Positions 7,232-16,155 of a stretch of 36,541 nt of DNA are shown here, piece after piece. The notes under the pieces are model-generated. The model was given only the letters and a program-made list of their open reading frames with translations, was not told where the DNA came from and did no database searches. The translations under genes were made by a program, and so were the position numbers. Source of the DNA: Melioribacter sp. (lineage in GTDB: Bacteria; Bacteroidota; Ignavibacteria; Ignavibacteriales; Melioribacteraceae); NCBI GenBank assembly GCA_023250955.1, contig JAHEZQ010000037.1:1-36541 (forward strand), given 5' to 3'. How positions within the stretch are numbered: the stretch's first letter is position 1; each line of letters opens with the position of its first letter.

Positions 7232-9199
7232 ATGAAAAAAATATCCATTCTATTTCTTCTTTTTATTATTTCAGCATCTATAAATTCACAAACAAAATAT
7301 CTAATCTATTTCAAAGATAAAGGCGTCTCTCCAAATAATTCTTTACAGAAATCATCAGCACTTTTCAAGTTGGCTGAAAAAGAATTATCACAAAGAGCAA
7401 TTGAAAGAAGAAAACAAGTTATGGGTGAGGATAATTATATCACCTATGAAGATATTCCTCTAAATGAAAATTATGTTAATCAAATCGAAAACCTCGGAAT
7501 CAAAATTGAGAACAAGTTGAAATGGTTTAATGCTGTTTCATCATACTTAACTGATAGTCAATTAAATATTATTAAGAAGCTTTCATTTGTAGAAAGAGTA
7601 AATCCGGTTGCAATCTTAAAGGGAATTAAAGATCTAAGTTTTCAATCAACTGAAAATCAAGAAAAAACCGGTTCATTAAAAAAAACAACCTCTCTTGACT
7701 ACGGTGGATCATTCACACAAAATGACCGTTCCGATATACCAGCTGTTCATGATTTGGGAATTACAGGAACCGGTGTTTACATAGGAATTCTAGATGACGG
7801 ATTTTCTCCAAGTACATATAATTCATTAAAAACGAGAGTTGTGGTTCGAGATTCGGATTATGTTCATCACCTTCCTCATGTTTCAAATCAGAGTGGTGGT
7901 CATGGATCGAGCGTGTTCTGTCTTATGGCGGGTTATGATCCCGGAAATGCAATTGGTCCTGCTTATAATGCAAAATTCTTTTTAGCAGAAACTGAAAATG
8001 ATGCAAGCGAAACCCACGTTGAAGAAGATAATTACGCGGCCGCTCTTCAAGATATGGAAAGTGCCGGAGTTGATATTACAAGCAGTTCACTCGGTTATAC
8101 ATTATTTGATGCAGGACAAACTTCCTATACTTATGCTAATATGAATGGCACAACTACTATTGTTGCCCAAGCAGCAAATGTTGCTTTTCAAAGAGGCGTA
8201 ACAAGTTTTACTGCGGCTGGGAATTATAATAATGATGGCTGGTTGATTATCAATTCACCGGCAGATGCATTGAATATAATTTCGGTAGGAGCTGTAACTT
8301 CTGGAAATATTTTGGCTTCATTCAGTTTGCCAGGACCTACTGCTGATGGAAGAATCAAACCGGAAGTGGTTGCTATGGGGCAGGATAATTATATTGCATT
8401 AACTAATGGGGTTAGTTATGGTACTGGAAGTGGAACTTCATTTGCAACACCGATTGCGGCAGGAATCGCTGCATTGCTCAAATCATGCTGGACTCATCTA
8501 ACAAATGTCCAAATAAGAAAAATATTTCTTGAGTGCGGAGATAATTCCGGTAATCCAACTAATGGTAGAGGCTGGGGATTAATTTCTGCAAAGAGAGTTA
8601 TTTCTTACCCAAATCTAAGTGCGGTTGATAGTGTTTACAGAGTACTCAATAAAATTTTCATTAATAGTAACGGTGTAAATCCTTCGACAGTAATGTTATA
8701 TTATAGAATTGGTAGCGGCTCTTATCAGAGTACTGCCATGAATTACGATGGAACCTTAAAATATAATTTTACGCTTCCTTCTTCATCTAACGGTACAACA
8801 GTTGAGTTTTATTTTACTTATAAAACAAGTTCCGGAGGATCGGTTCAAGAACCAACAAGCAGCACATATAAATTTTCTTACGGCAGTAACGATATTCTAA
8901 CATCAGTGAATGAGAGAAATGAAATCCCAGTACAGTTTGATCTCTCACAGAACTATCCTAATCCGTTTAATCCAAGTACGGTAATTAGTTACAGGATATC
9001 AATTATTAGTAAAGTCACCTTAAAAGTTTATGATCTCCTTGGTAGAGAAGTATCTACGCTTGTTAATGAAGAACAACAACCGGGTGTTTATAATTCTCAA
9101 TTCTCAATTCTCAACTCTCAATTATCAAGCGGTGTTTATTTTTATAGATTACGAGCGGGAGATTTTTCTGAAACCAAGAAAATGATTTTGATTAAATAA
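7232..9199 (+). CDS. Secreted subtilisin-like serine protease (S8) with T9SS type A sorting domain
   Basis: A 655-residue protein. I prefer ATG 7232 over 7214: GAGG lies five bases upstream and the protein then begins with a clean signal peptide (MKKISILFLLFIISASINSQ). Residues about 25-130 form an inhibitor/propeptide-like region and about 165-460 the S8 domain. The catalytic triad is Asp188 (GILDDG), His224 (GGHGSS) and Ser403 (GTSFATP), with Asn331 as the oxyanion residue. From about residue 565 there is a type IX sorting domain with SQNYPNPFNPST, VYDLLGREVSTLVN and SSGVYFYRL, so it should be exported through the T9SS and anchored or released at the surface. The linker at 621-632 is encoded by a 7-base tandem repeat. 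Substrate unknown. Confidence 0.93.
   Translation: MKKISILFLLFIISASINSQTKYLIYFKDKGVSPNNSLQKSSALFKLAEKELSQRAIERRKQVMGEDNYITYEDIPLNENYVNQIENLGIKIENKLKWFNAVSSYLTDSQLNIIKKLSFVERVNPVAILKGIKDLSFQSTENQEKTGSLKKTTSLDYGGSFTQNDRSDIPAVHDLGITGTGVYIGILDDGFSPSTYNSLKTRVVVRDSDYVHHLPHVSNQSGGHGSSVFCLMAGYDPGNAIGPAYNAKFFLAETENDASETHVEEDNYAAALQDMESAGVDITSSSLGYTLFDAGQTSYTYANMNGTTTIVAQAANVAFQRGVTSFTAAGNYNNDGWLIINSPADALNIISVGAVTSGNILASFSLPGPTADGRIKPEVVAMGQDNYIALTNGVSYGTGSGTSFATPIAAGIAALLKSCWTHLTNVQIRKIFLECGDNSGNPTNGRGWGLISAKRVISYPNLSAVDSVYRVLNKIFINSNGVNPSTVMLYYRIGSGSYQSTAMNYDGTLKYNFTLPSSSNGTTVEFYFTYKTSSGGSVQEPTSSTYKFSYGSNDILTSVNERNEIPVQFDLSQNYPNPFNPSTVISYRISIISKVTLKVYDLLGREVSTLVNEEQQPGVYNSQFSILNSQLSSGVYFYRLRAGDFSETKKMILIK
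9094..9128 (+). repeat. Heptanucleotide tandem repeat (TTCTCAA x5) in coding sequence
   Basis: Five consecutive 7-base units: TTCTCAA three times (9094-9114), then CTCTCAA (9115-9121) and TTATCAA (9122-9128), each of the last two with one change. It encodes NSQFSIL-NSQL inside the T9SS sorting domain. Since 7 is not a multiple of 3, gain or loss of one unit would shift the frame. Confidence 0.9.
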
Positions 9200-9216
9200 A
9201 AACTGCGTACATAAAA

Positions 9217-9858
9217 ATGTCTAATATCTTATATGATGATCAGGTTAAGTATTTAACTTTGTTCAGGAATGAGTCTGAGCTTTTAACTAAAGAAATGGAA
9301 GTTTATGCGGCAAAGAATAAGATACCAATTTTAGATTGGATGTCGGCAGAATTTCTTGAGCAGCTGATAACCATTAGTAAACCAAAAAACGTTTTAGAAA
9401 TCGGTACAGCTATTGGCTATTCATCAATCCGAATTGCAAGTAAGCTTCGCAAAAAAGGATCGCTTGATACAATCGAAAAAAGTAAAAACAATATTAAACT
9501 TGCCCAAGAATATATCAGACGCGCAAAGCTTACGTCTTCAATAAATATTTTGGAAGGTGATGCGCTAGAAATTATGCCCCGTATGGATAAAAAATATGAT
9601 CTAATTTTTCTTGATGCCGATAAAGAAGATTACGAGAAACTTTTTTATTACTCGCTAATGCTTCTAAAAAAAGGAGGCGTTCTTTTTGTAGATAATCTTT
9701 TATGGCATGGTTATGTAGCAGCCAATTCAGTTCCGGATTCATTTAAGAAATCAACAAAGTTCATTCGCGAGTTTAATAAAATGTTTATGAACTCTACTGA
9801 ACTTCAATCTACAATTCTTTCAATAGGTGACGGGATTGGTCTTGGAGTTAAATTATAA
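9217..9858 (+). CDS. Class I SAM-dependent O-methyltransferase (TrmR / caffeoyl-CoA OMT family)
   Basis: A 213-residue cytosolic methyltransferase. The SAM-binding motif I is VLEIGTAIGYSSIRIA near residue 60. The metal-binding residues of the cation-dependent O-methyltransferase family are in LIFLDADKEDY and VDNLLWHG. The VDNxLWxG box is typical of bacterial members such as TrmR/YrrM, which methylates 5-hydroxyuridine at the tRNA wobble position. That function is plausible but small-molecule catechol methylation cannot be excluded. It follows the subtilase by 17 bases and lies two bases before the next gene, so it is probably co-transcribed with it. Confidence 0.85.
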   Translation: MSNILYDDQVKYLTLFRNESELLTKEMEVYAAKNKIPILDWMSAEFLEQLITISKPKNVLEIGTAIGYSSIRIASKLRKKGSLDTIEKSKNNIKLAQEYIRRAKLTSSINILEGDALEIMPRMDKKYDLIFLDADKEDYEKLFYYSLMLLKKGGVLFVDNLLWHGYVAANSVPDSFKKSTKFIREFNKMFMNSTELQSTILSIGDGIGLGVKL

Positions 9859-9860
9859 TT

Positions 9861-10289
9861 ATGAATGAATTATTCGCAGATGTAAATAAAATATTAACAG
9901 CAGTTGAAGAACTTTCTAATAATCATCTCTATTTTAGAGATGATTTAGAAATATTGATAAAGATTGCACAACAAAGTGAAAATCTTATTTTGTTAGAAGA
10001 ATTATCCTTCCATGCAAAATTCTCAAATGGGTTGTTAAAAGTTATTCAAAGAAAAGACCCGATAATTGAAGAAGCATTTTTACTCAAAGCATCCAACGAA
10101 TATAAAGATAGTCTTCAAAAAGTTGTAAAATTATTGGAAGATTTACTGAAAGAGGGAAATGATTTTATTAAAACGATCTTTAAGGAAAAATATTTAGGAT
10201 TAAATCAGCAATGTCTACTTAATCTTAATAATTTTTGTTCTGATCTCAGTTATTTAAAATTATATTTTAATGATTTGAAGGATTTGTGA
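9861..10289 (+). CDS. Unrecognised acidic all-helical protein
   Basis: A 142-residue protein I do not recognise. It is predicted cytosolic: no signal peptide and no membrane segment. It is rich in Leu, Glu, Lys and Asn with amphipathic heptad-like stretches, for example EDLEILIKIAQQSENLILLE around residues 25-45 and SLQKVVKLLEDLLKEG around 95-110, so a helical bundle is likely. It begins two bases after the methyltransferase stop and ends at a terminator, so it is translationally linked to that gene. A partner or regulatory role is only a guess. The frame looks like a real gene: it is in tight operon spacing, and its codon use matches its neighbours. Confidence 0.7.
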   Translation: MNELFADVNKILTAVEELSNNHLYFRDDLEILIKIAQQSENLILLEELSFHAKFSNGLLKVIQRKDPIIEEAFLLKASNEYKDSLQKVVKLLEDLLKEGNDFIKTIFKEKYLGLNQQCLLNLNNFCSDLSYLKLYFNDLKDL

Positions 10290-10302
10290 ATACGGGAATA
10301 AA

Positions 10303-10335
10303 AAAAGGACTTGATGTTTAGTAGCAAGTCCTTTT
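10303..10335. terminator. Bidirectional terminator
   Basis: AAAAGGACTTG (10303-10313) pairs perfectly with CAAGTCCTTTT (10325-10335) around an 11-base loop. A-rich and T-rich flanks on the two sides suit termination on both strands between the convergent genes ending at 10289 (plus) and 10356 (minus). Confidence 0.85.
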
Positions 10336-10355
10336 AGTAATAACAAAAACAAGAA

Positions 10356-10784
10356 TTATTTAGCTTTTCTCAAAGTCTCTAAATATTTTTCCGCAACATC
10401 TTGCACTGACCTACTTGAAATAAGATTATAGATTTTATTTCTTAATTCAGCCCATTCTTCATGCAACGGACAGGGTGTTTCTTCTGAACATTCTTTTAGA
10501 CCGGTTACACATTTTAAATTTATAACAGGTCCTTCAACTCTCTCTACAATTTCCAGAATAGAACTCTTTTTAGCAAGTTCCGTAATCTTAAATCCACCAC
10601 CTCTACCTTTAAACGAATCAACGTATCCATATTTAGCCATTCTCTGCAGAATTTTTGCTAGATAATGAGCCGGAATGTCTTCACTTTTTGCTATTTCTGA
10701 AGACATTATCAAGCTATCTTTGGATTGGCGAGCCAAGAACAAAATTGCTCTTATTGCGTATTCTCCCGTTTTAGTATAAATCAT
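10356..10784 (-). CDS. Rrf2-family regulator, IscR-like, probable [2Fe-2S] protein
   Basis: A 142-residue DNA-binding protein. The winged helix-turn-helix is in residues 1-70 (MIYTKTGEYAIRAILFLAR, then SEDIPAHYLAKILQRM and the wing GRGGGFKI). Three cysteines, Cys92, Cys99 and Cys105, lie where IscR has Cys92, Cys98 and Cys104, the ligands of its [2Fe-2S] cluster; here the first spacing is six residues instead of five. It could sense iron-sulfur status, nitric oxide or redox. No isc/suf genes are adjacent. A good Shine-Dalgarno (AGAGGAA) precedes the ATG, and the promoter contains a perfect palindrome, suggesting autoregulation. Confidence 0.9.
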   Translation of the reverse strand: MIYTKTGEYAIRAILFLARQSKDSLIMSSEIAKSEDIPAHYLAKILQRMAKYGYVDSFKGRGGGFKITELAKKSSILEIVERVEGPVINLKCVTGLKECSEETPCPLHEEWAELRNKIYNLISSRSVQDVAEKYLETLRKAK

Positions 10785-10847
10785 TTATTTCCTCTTTATT
10801 AAATATTAATGTAATTGAGATTTAAGGGAGCCTCTTATCTTATGATC

Positions 10848-10876
10848 AAATTAAGTAAAAGAGTACTCTTTGTCAA
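10848..10876 (-). promoter_or_regulatory. Promoter with embedded palindromic operator upstream of the Rrf2 gene
   Basis: On the minus strand a perfect TTGACA (10876-10871) is followed after exactly 17 bases by TAATTT (10853-10848). The perfect 14-base palindrome AAAGAGTACTCTTT occupies 10858-10871, filling most of the spacer and touching the -35 box. A dimeric regulator bound there would block RNA polymerase. The expected leader before the ATG at 10784 is about 55 bases. Confidence 0.6.
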
Positions 10877-10902
10877 TAATTAGGATTAATAATGATCTAT
10901 AT

Positions 10903-11535
10903 TTAGATATTAAGATAAAATAAGTCATTTGTGATTCTTAAAACTAAATTCGGATTGTAGTTCTGATTTAACTCAGACGAGATCTCATTTACTCTTGATG
11001 CTTTAATTGAACAGTACATCATGGGGGACAATTCGAACAAACTTTTGTTTACAACTAATTCGAATTTCGATATCAGATGATGTACAAATTTAGTCTGCTC
11101 AAATTTATATTCTAATTCTATTCTCTGATAAAGTTCTTTCTGAATTTTCATAGAAGCTTCTAAATTTTGTATTGCTGCTTCATAATAAGCTTTTCCTAAG
11201 GGACCAACACCTAATTTAACTCCACCAAAATACCGGACGACAATTGTAATAATGTTTGTGAGTTCAAAATGATTTTGTGCATTATGGATTCTAATTCCTG
11301 CGGTTCCGTTTGGCTCGCCATCATCAGAATACTTGAATAATCCATTGGCTAATTTATATGAGAAACAATGATGTGTTGCATCATAGAATTTTTTCTTAAC
11401 AGAATTCAAAAAATTAATTCCTTCTTCCTCTAAATTTATCGGCGATGATAATCCAATAAACATAGATCCTCTCTCTTTGAATCTGAACTCAAATTCCGCA
11501 GCTATTGTTTTTATCTGATGTGGTAGATTAGACAT
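10903..11535 (-). CDS. YigZ / IMPACT family protein (UPF0029)
   Basis: A 210-residue cytosolic protein with the IMPACT N-terminal domain. Diagnostic segments are FKYSDDGEPNGTAGIRI (residues about 67-83), VVRYFGGVKLGVGPLGKAY (about 97-115), and an early acidic and aromatic core. The C-terminal third is the smaller UPF0029-type domain. Bacterial members are structurally characterised, but the biochemical role is unsettled; the eukaryotic relatives bind GCN1 and affect translation control. It is divergent from uvrA across about 80 bases and is upstream of the Rrf2 gene on the same strand, but the latter has its own promoter. Confidence 0.88.
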   Translation of the reverse strand: MSNLPHQIKTIAAEFEFRFKERGSMFIGLSSPINLEEEGINFLNSVKKKFYDATHHCFSYKLANGLFKYSDDGEPNGTAGIRIHNAQNHFELTNIITIVVRYFGGVKLGVGPLGKAYYEAAIQNLEASMKIQKELYQRIELEYKFEQTKFVHHLISKFELVVNKSLFELSPMMYCSIKASRVNEISSELNQNYNPNLVLRITNDLFYLNI

Positions 11536-11614
11536 TATTTTTATTCTCGCTAAAAATTGATTTTCAAACTGCCAATGCTTACAATAACATTTTGAACTGC
11601 GGAAATTTATCTAT

Positions 11615-14446
11615 TTGAACTCTATAAATAAAATAATAATCAAAGGGGCTCGGGAACACAATCTCAAAAATATTGATTTAGAGATTCCCCGTGATTCACT
11701 CGTTGTTATTACCGGATTATCCGGTTCCGGAAAATCTTCCTTAGCTTTTGATACAATTTATGCTGAAGGACAACGCAGATATATTGAATCACTTTCTGCT
11801 TATGCTCGGCAATTTCTTGGCGTACTTGAAAAACCTGATGTTGATCTGATCGAAGGATTAAGTCCGGCAATTTCTATTGAACAGAAATCAACACACGGCA
11901 ATCCACGCTCTACTGTTGGAACAGTAACAGAAATTTATGATTATCTAAGACTTCTATACGCACGAGTCGGAACGCCTCATTGTTATAATTGCGGAAGACA
12001 AGTAGAAAAACAATCCAGCGATCAAATTATTGATACTATCTTAGAAAAATTTAACGATAAAAGAATAATAATTCTTGCACCGGTTATTAGAGGAAGAAAA
12101 GGACATTACAAAGAACTCTTTCAAGAGATTTTAGCAGATGGTTTTATTCGTGTACGTGTTGATCAAGAAACTTATGATTTGAATGAACCAATAAAGATTG
12201 ACCGCTACAAAATTCATAACATAGAGATAGTTGTTGACAGAATAAAAGTTAACGAAAAATCAAGATCAAGAATTGCCGAATCTATTGAAGTAGCACTGAA
12301 TTACGGGAATGGAAATGTTTTAATTAATGATGGTCAAGAAGATATAACATTCAGCCGCAATCTTGCTTGTGTTCATTGCGGAATTAGTTTTCAAGAACTG
12401 GCTCCAAATTCTTTTTCGTTTAATTCCCCTTATGGATCCTGCCCTGATTGCGACGGGCTTGGTGAAAAGAAAGAACTTGATATCAACTTAATTATTCCGG
12501 ATTGGGATAAAACAATTAACGAAGAGGGATTATCCCCACTGGGCAGACCGAGAACAGTATGGTTTTTTAATCAACTCGAAATAATCGCTAAGAAATTTAA
12601 TTTCGATTACGACACTCCTCTAAAAGATCTTACTAAAGAACAATTGGATATTCTCCTAAACGGAACTAAAGAAAAAATTCCGTTTACTTATACTTATGGC
12701 GGAGGAAGAACAGTTACATATCAGCATAAATTTACAGGTGTAATAAATTATATTAAACATTATTACGATAACACTTCATCAAATAAAATTCGTGAGTGGG
12801 CTGAATCATATATGAATACACTTACATGCTCAACTTGCAATGGAGGAAGATTAAAGAAGGAATCACTTTTTGTTACGATAAATGGTAATAATATTTCACA
12901 AGCAACCGCATTTTCGATAGTTAAAGCCAAAAAATTATTTTCTTCACTAAAACTCAGCAAACGAGAAGCAATAATTGCACAACAAATCTTAAAAGAAATT
13001 AATTCTCGACTCGATTTTTTATTAAATGTCGGTTTAGATTATTTAACTCTGAGCAGATCTGCACGAACGCTTTCAGGTGGTGAATCACAGAGAATAAGAT
13101 TGGCAACACAAATTGGCTCGCAGTTAGCCGGAGTGCTTTATGTTTTAGATGAACCGAGTATTGGGTTACATCAAGCTGATAATATTAAACTTATAAATTC
13201 ACTTAAAGATCTCCGCGATCTTGGTAATACAGTGATTGTTGTTGAACACGACCGCGAGACTATTGAAAGTTCGGATTTCATTGTTGATCTTGGACCATTT
13301 GCAGGTGAACATGGCGGCGAAATTTGTTTGCTCGGCAATACTAAAACAATTGTAAAATCCGCAAACGGTAAAAATTCATTAACTATTGATTATCTCCTAA
13401 ATAAAAGAAGAATTGAATTTAAACCGGAGCGGAGGAAAGGGAATCTCAAATTCATTGAACTGAAAGGTGCAAGTGGAAATAATCTGAAAGAAATAAATCT
13501 AAAAATTCCGTTAGCAAGTTTTATCGCAGTTGCTGGCGTAAGTGGTTCAGGAAAATCTTCATTGATAAATGAAACACTAGTAAAAATTCTAATGAAGAAA
13601 ATTTACGACTCGAAAGTTGTACCGCTTCCATACAAATCAATTAAAGGATTAGAACACATTGATAAAGTAATTGAAATTGATCAATCTCCAATTGGAAGAA
13701 CACCACGTTCTAATCCTGCAACTTATACGGGATTGTTTACTCATATCCGTGATTTATTTGCTCAACTTCCTGAATCTAAAATGAGAGGTTATGCGCCGGG
13801 AAGATTTAGTTTTAATGTAGCAGGAGGAAGATGTGAAGGATGTGAAGGTGACGGCTTAAAAAAAATTGAAATGAATTTTCTGCCCGATGTTTACGTGTTG
13901 TGCGAAGTTTGTAATGGAAAAAGATATAATCATGAGACTCTCGAAATATTATATAAAACAAAATCAATTGCCGATGTTCTTGATATGAGAGTTGAGGCAG
14001 CGGTTGATTTTTTTGAAGATCTTCCTGCACTTCGAAGAAAAATAAAAGCACTTAACGATGTTGGTCTGGGTTACATTAAACTTGGTCAGCAGGCAACAAC
14101 ACTTTCAGGCGGTGAAGCTCAAAGAGTGAAATTAGCAACAGAATTGAGTAAAGTTGGAACAGGAAAAACTATTTATATTTTAGACGAACCAACTACAGGA
14201 CTTCATTTTGAGGATGTTAATATTTTACTTAGGGTTTTGAATCAACTTGTGGATAAAGGGAATACTGTGATTGTTGTTGAACATAATTTGGATGTTATTA
14301 AAGTTGCGGATCATGTTATAGATTTAGGCCCCGGCGGAGGTGAATACGGCGGAGAAATAATTGCTTTTGGAACACCTGAAGATATTGCTGAAAATAAAAA
14401 CAGTATAACAGGAAAATATCTTAAGAAAGAGCTTAATAGATTGTAG
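11615..14446 (+). CDS. uvrA: Excinuclease ABC subunit A
   Basis: A 943-residue UvrA, full length for the family. It recognises DNA damage as a dimer and loads UvrB in nucleotide excision repair. Two ABC ATPase halves are visible: the first Walker A is GLSGSGKSS (about 34-42), with ABC signature [12 protein letters not shown], and the second is GVSGSGKSS with signature [12 protein letters not shown]. Walker B segments are [10 protein letters not shown] and [10 protein letters not shown]. Zinc-finger cysteine pairs include CVHCG...CPDCDGLG and [10 protein letters not shown]...CEVCNGKRY. The start is TTG at 11615, which puts the conserved [19 protein letters not shown] right at the N-terminus. 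uvrC lies elsewhere in this window, on the other strand. Confidence 0.97.
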   Translation: MNSINKIIIKGAREHNLKNIDLEIPRDSLVVITGLSGSGKSSLAFDTIYAEGQRRYIESLSAYARQFLGVLEKPDVDLIEGLSPAISIEQKSTHGNPRSTVGTVTEIYDYLRLLYARVGTPHCYNCGRQVEKQSSDQIIDTILEKFNDKRIIILAPVIRGRKGHYKELFQEILADGFIRVRVDQETYDLNEPIKIDRYKIHNIEIVVDRIKVNEKSRSRIAESIEVALNYGNGNVLINDGQEDITFSRNLACVHCGISFQELAPNSFSFNSPYGSCPDCDGLGEKKELDINLIIPDWDKTINEEGLSPLGRPRTVWFFNQLEIIAKKFNFDYDTPLKDLTKEQLDILLNGTKEKIPFTYTYGGGRTVTYQHKFTGVINYIKHYYDNTSSNKIREWAESYMNTLTCSTCNGGRLKKESLFVTINGNNISQATAFSIVKAKKLFSSLKLSKREAIIAQQILKEINSRLDFLLNVGLDYLTLSRSARTLSGGESQRIRLATQIGSQLAGVLYVLDEPSIGLHQADNIKLINSLKDLRDLGNTVIVVEHDRETIESSDFIVDLGPFAGEHGGEICLLGNTKTIVKSANGKNSLTIDYLLNKRRIEFKPERRKGNLKFIELKGASGNNLKEINLKIPLASFIAVAGVSGSGKSSLINETLVKILMKKIYDSKVVPLPYKSIKGLEHIDKVIEIDQSPIGRTPRSNPATYTGLFTHIRDLFAQLPESKMRGYAPGRFSFNVAGGRCEGCEGDGLKKIEMNFLPDVYVLCEVCNGKRYNHETLEILYKTKSIADVLDMRVEAAVDFFEDLPALRRKIKALNDVGLGYIKLGQQATTLSGGEAQRVKLATELSKVGTGKTIYILDEPTTGLHFEDVNILLRVLNQLVDKGNTVIVVEHNLDVIKVADHVIDLGPGGGEYGGEIIAFGTPEDIAENKNSITGKYLKKELNRL

Positions 14447-14456
14447 GAGATTGAAA

Positions 14457-14819
14457 ATGAAATCAACTGTAAATGAATTCCGCGCTTACCGGAAAGAAAT
14501 GAATGATAGAATACTGAATTCAGGATTTCGTGATTATAACAAATTTTTTGCGTTAGATAATAAAGCTTATGTCAACGGTGCATTAAGTTCAAAGACAAAA
14601 GAACTAATGGGACTTTCTTCTTCAATGGTTTTGCGATGCAATGATTGCATACTTTATCATATTGATCGTTCGATTGAGGAAGGCGCTACGCAAGAAGAAT
14701 TATATGAAACATTTAATATCGCTTTAATTGTGGGCGGTTCGATAGTTATACCTCACTTACGTTATGCAATTGAGAAGATGGATGAAATATTTGCAGAGAA
14801 AAATAAAAATGAAGCCTAA
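14457..14819 (+). CDS. AhpD-like / carboxymuconolactone decarboxylase-family protein
   Basis: A 120-residue helical protein. I choose ATG 14457, which has AGGAGA six bases upstream (14445-14450); the TTG at 14451 adds only two residues. The core is the AhpD-like signature CNDCILYHIDRSIEEGA with a CxxC pair and a downstream His, as in peroxidase partners of the alkylhydroperoxidase family. It probably has a thiol-dependent antioxidant role, although many family members are uncharacterised. It follows uvrA by 10 bases and overlaps the amidohydrolase start by 11 bases. Confidence 0.85.
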   Translation: MKSTVNEFRAYRKEMNDRILNSGFRDYNKFFALDNKAYVNGALSSKTKELMGLSSSMVLRCNDCILYHIDRSIEEGATQEELYETFNIALIVGGSIVIPHLRYAIEKMDEIFAEKNKNEA

Positions 14820-16155
14820 ACTTTTAATTCCAAAACAAATAGTAACTGTTAATTCTAAGAATGAGGTTCTTCATAACCATGCAGTTGAAATAATTGATGG
14901 GAAAATTGAAAGAATCGTTTCACTTAAAGATTTAAAAACATCAGAATACAATGGGGACATTTTAGATTTTCATAACTACACACTTGTTCCCGGATTCATT
15001 CAAACCCATATTCATCTTTGCCAAACATTGTTCAGAGGATTGGCAGATGATCTGGAGTTATTAGATTGGCTGCAAAAAAGAATTTTCCCTTACGAGAATT
15101 CTCATACAAAAAATTCTCTTCGTGCATCGGTTCGATTAGGTCTTCACGATCTTCTAACAGGTGGCACAACAACAGTACTTGATATGGGAACACTCCGGAA
15201 TCAAGAAATAATTTTTGAAGAACTGATAGCTTCTGGAATCCGTGCCTTTGCCGGAAACTGTATGATGGATAAGAATGAATTGTATCCGACATTTTGTGAT
15301 ACCTCTGATTGGAATCTCAAATCATCTTATGATTTGGCAAAGTCATTTCATAACTCAAACAATGGTAAAGTGAAATACGGTTTCGCTCCTCGTTTTGTTC
15401 TATCATGTTCGGAACGACTTCTTAAAGAAACAAAAGAGATGATGAAAGATTTTTCCAGTTCCGTTTTCCATACCCATTCTTCGGAAAATAAATCAGAAAT
15501 TGAAACCGTTAAACGAATGACCGGGAAAGAAAATGTAGAATATTTTGAATCAATTGGAATCCTTGATCAAAATACTGTTTTAGCTCACTGTATCCATCTG
15601 AATGATTCTGAAGTAAAAACATTAAAGACAAACTCAGTAAGAGTTGCACATTGTCCTTCTTCAAATCTAAAACTTGGCTCCGGTATTGCAAATATCCCGC
15701 GTTACATTAAAGAGGGCATTTCGGTTTCACTCGGTGCAGACGGATCTCCTTGCAACAATGGATTAAATATTTTTAATGAGATGCGGCTTGCTGCATTGAT
15801 CCAAAAACCAATTCATGGTTCAACAGTGATGGATGCTTTAACAGTTTTCCGACTTGCTACAATAGAAGGTGCAAAAGCTCTACATATCGAAAAAGAAGTT
15901 GGAAGTATTGAAGTCGGCAAGAAAGCTGATTTAGTTTTGTTAGATCTCGACAAAGCTGATCAGCCATTACTAATTAATGATGAAGGAATTTATTCAAGCA
16001 TTGTTTATTCTGCATCAAAAGAAAATGTAAAATCAGTTTTGATTGACGGTAAGTTGGTGATGGATGATGGAAGATGTTTGATGTTTGATGAGGATGAATT
16101 ATTAAGTATTGGTAAAAATGAATTACAACAATTATTAAAGCGGGTAAGTATTTGA
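14809..16155 (+). CDS. Amidohydrolase of the SAH/MTA deaminase - chlorohydrolase family
   Basis: A 448-residue metal-dependent hydrolase. I start it at ATG 14809 inside the end of the AhpD-like gene; the upstream frame from 14764 merely reads that gene in another phase. Metal and active-site motifs are in order: HIH (67 and 69) in FIQTHIHLCQTLFRG, the HTHSSENKSE box, the AHCIHLND His, and the SLGADGSPCNNGLN Asp. This is the pattern of MtaD/SsnA/TRZ-ATZ enzymes that deaminate S-adenosylhomocysteine, methylthioadenosine, 5'-deoxyadenosine or guanine. The exact substrate is not readable. It overlaps rdgB by 4 bases, which fits purine metabolism. Confidence 0.88.
   Translation: MKPKLLIPKQIVTVNSKNEVLHNHAVEIIDGKIERIVSLKDLKTSEYNGDILDFHNYTLVPGFIQTHIHLCQTLFRGLADDLELLDWLQKRIFPYENSHTKNSLRASVRLGLHDLLTGGTTTVLDMGTLRNQEIIFEELIASGIRAFAGNCMMDKNELYPTFCDTSDWNLKSSYDLAKSFHNSNNGKVKYGFAPRFVLSCSERLLKETKEMMKDFSSSVFHTHSSENKSEIETVKRMTGKENVEYFESIGILDQNTVLAHCIHLNDSEVKTLKTNSVRVAHCPSSNLKLGSGIANIPRYIKEGISVSLGADGSPCNNGLNIFNEMRLAALIQKPIHGSTVMDALTVFRLATIEGAKALHIEKEVGSIEVGKKADLVLLDLDKADQPLLINDEGIYSSIVYSASKENVKSVLIDGKLVMDDGRCLMFDEDELLSIGKNELQQLLKRVSI

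Noticed and set aside
14764-14808. Longer N-terminus for the amidohydrolase
   Set aside because: These codons are an alternative frame of the AhpD-like gene and encode no conserved residues; ATG 14809 begins the family-like sequence.
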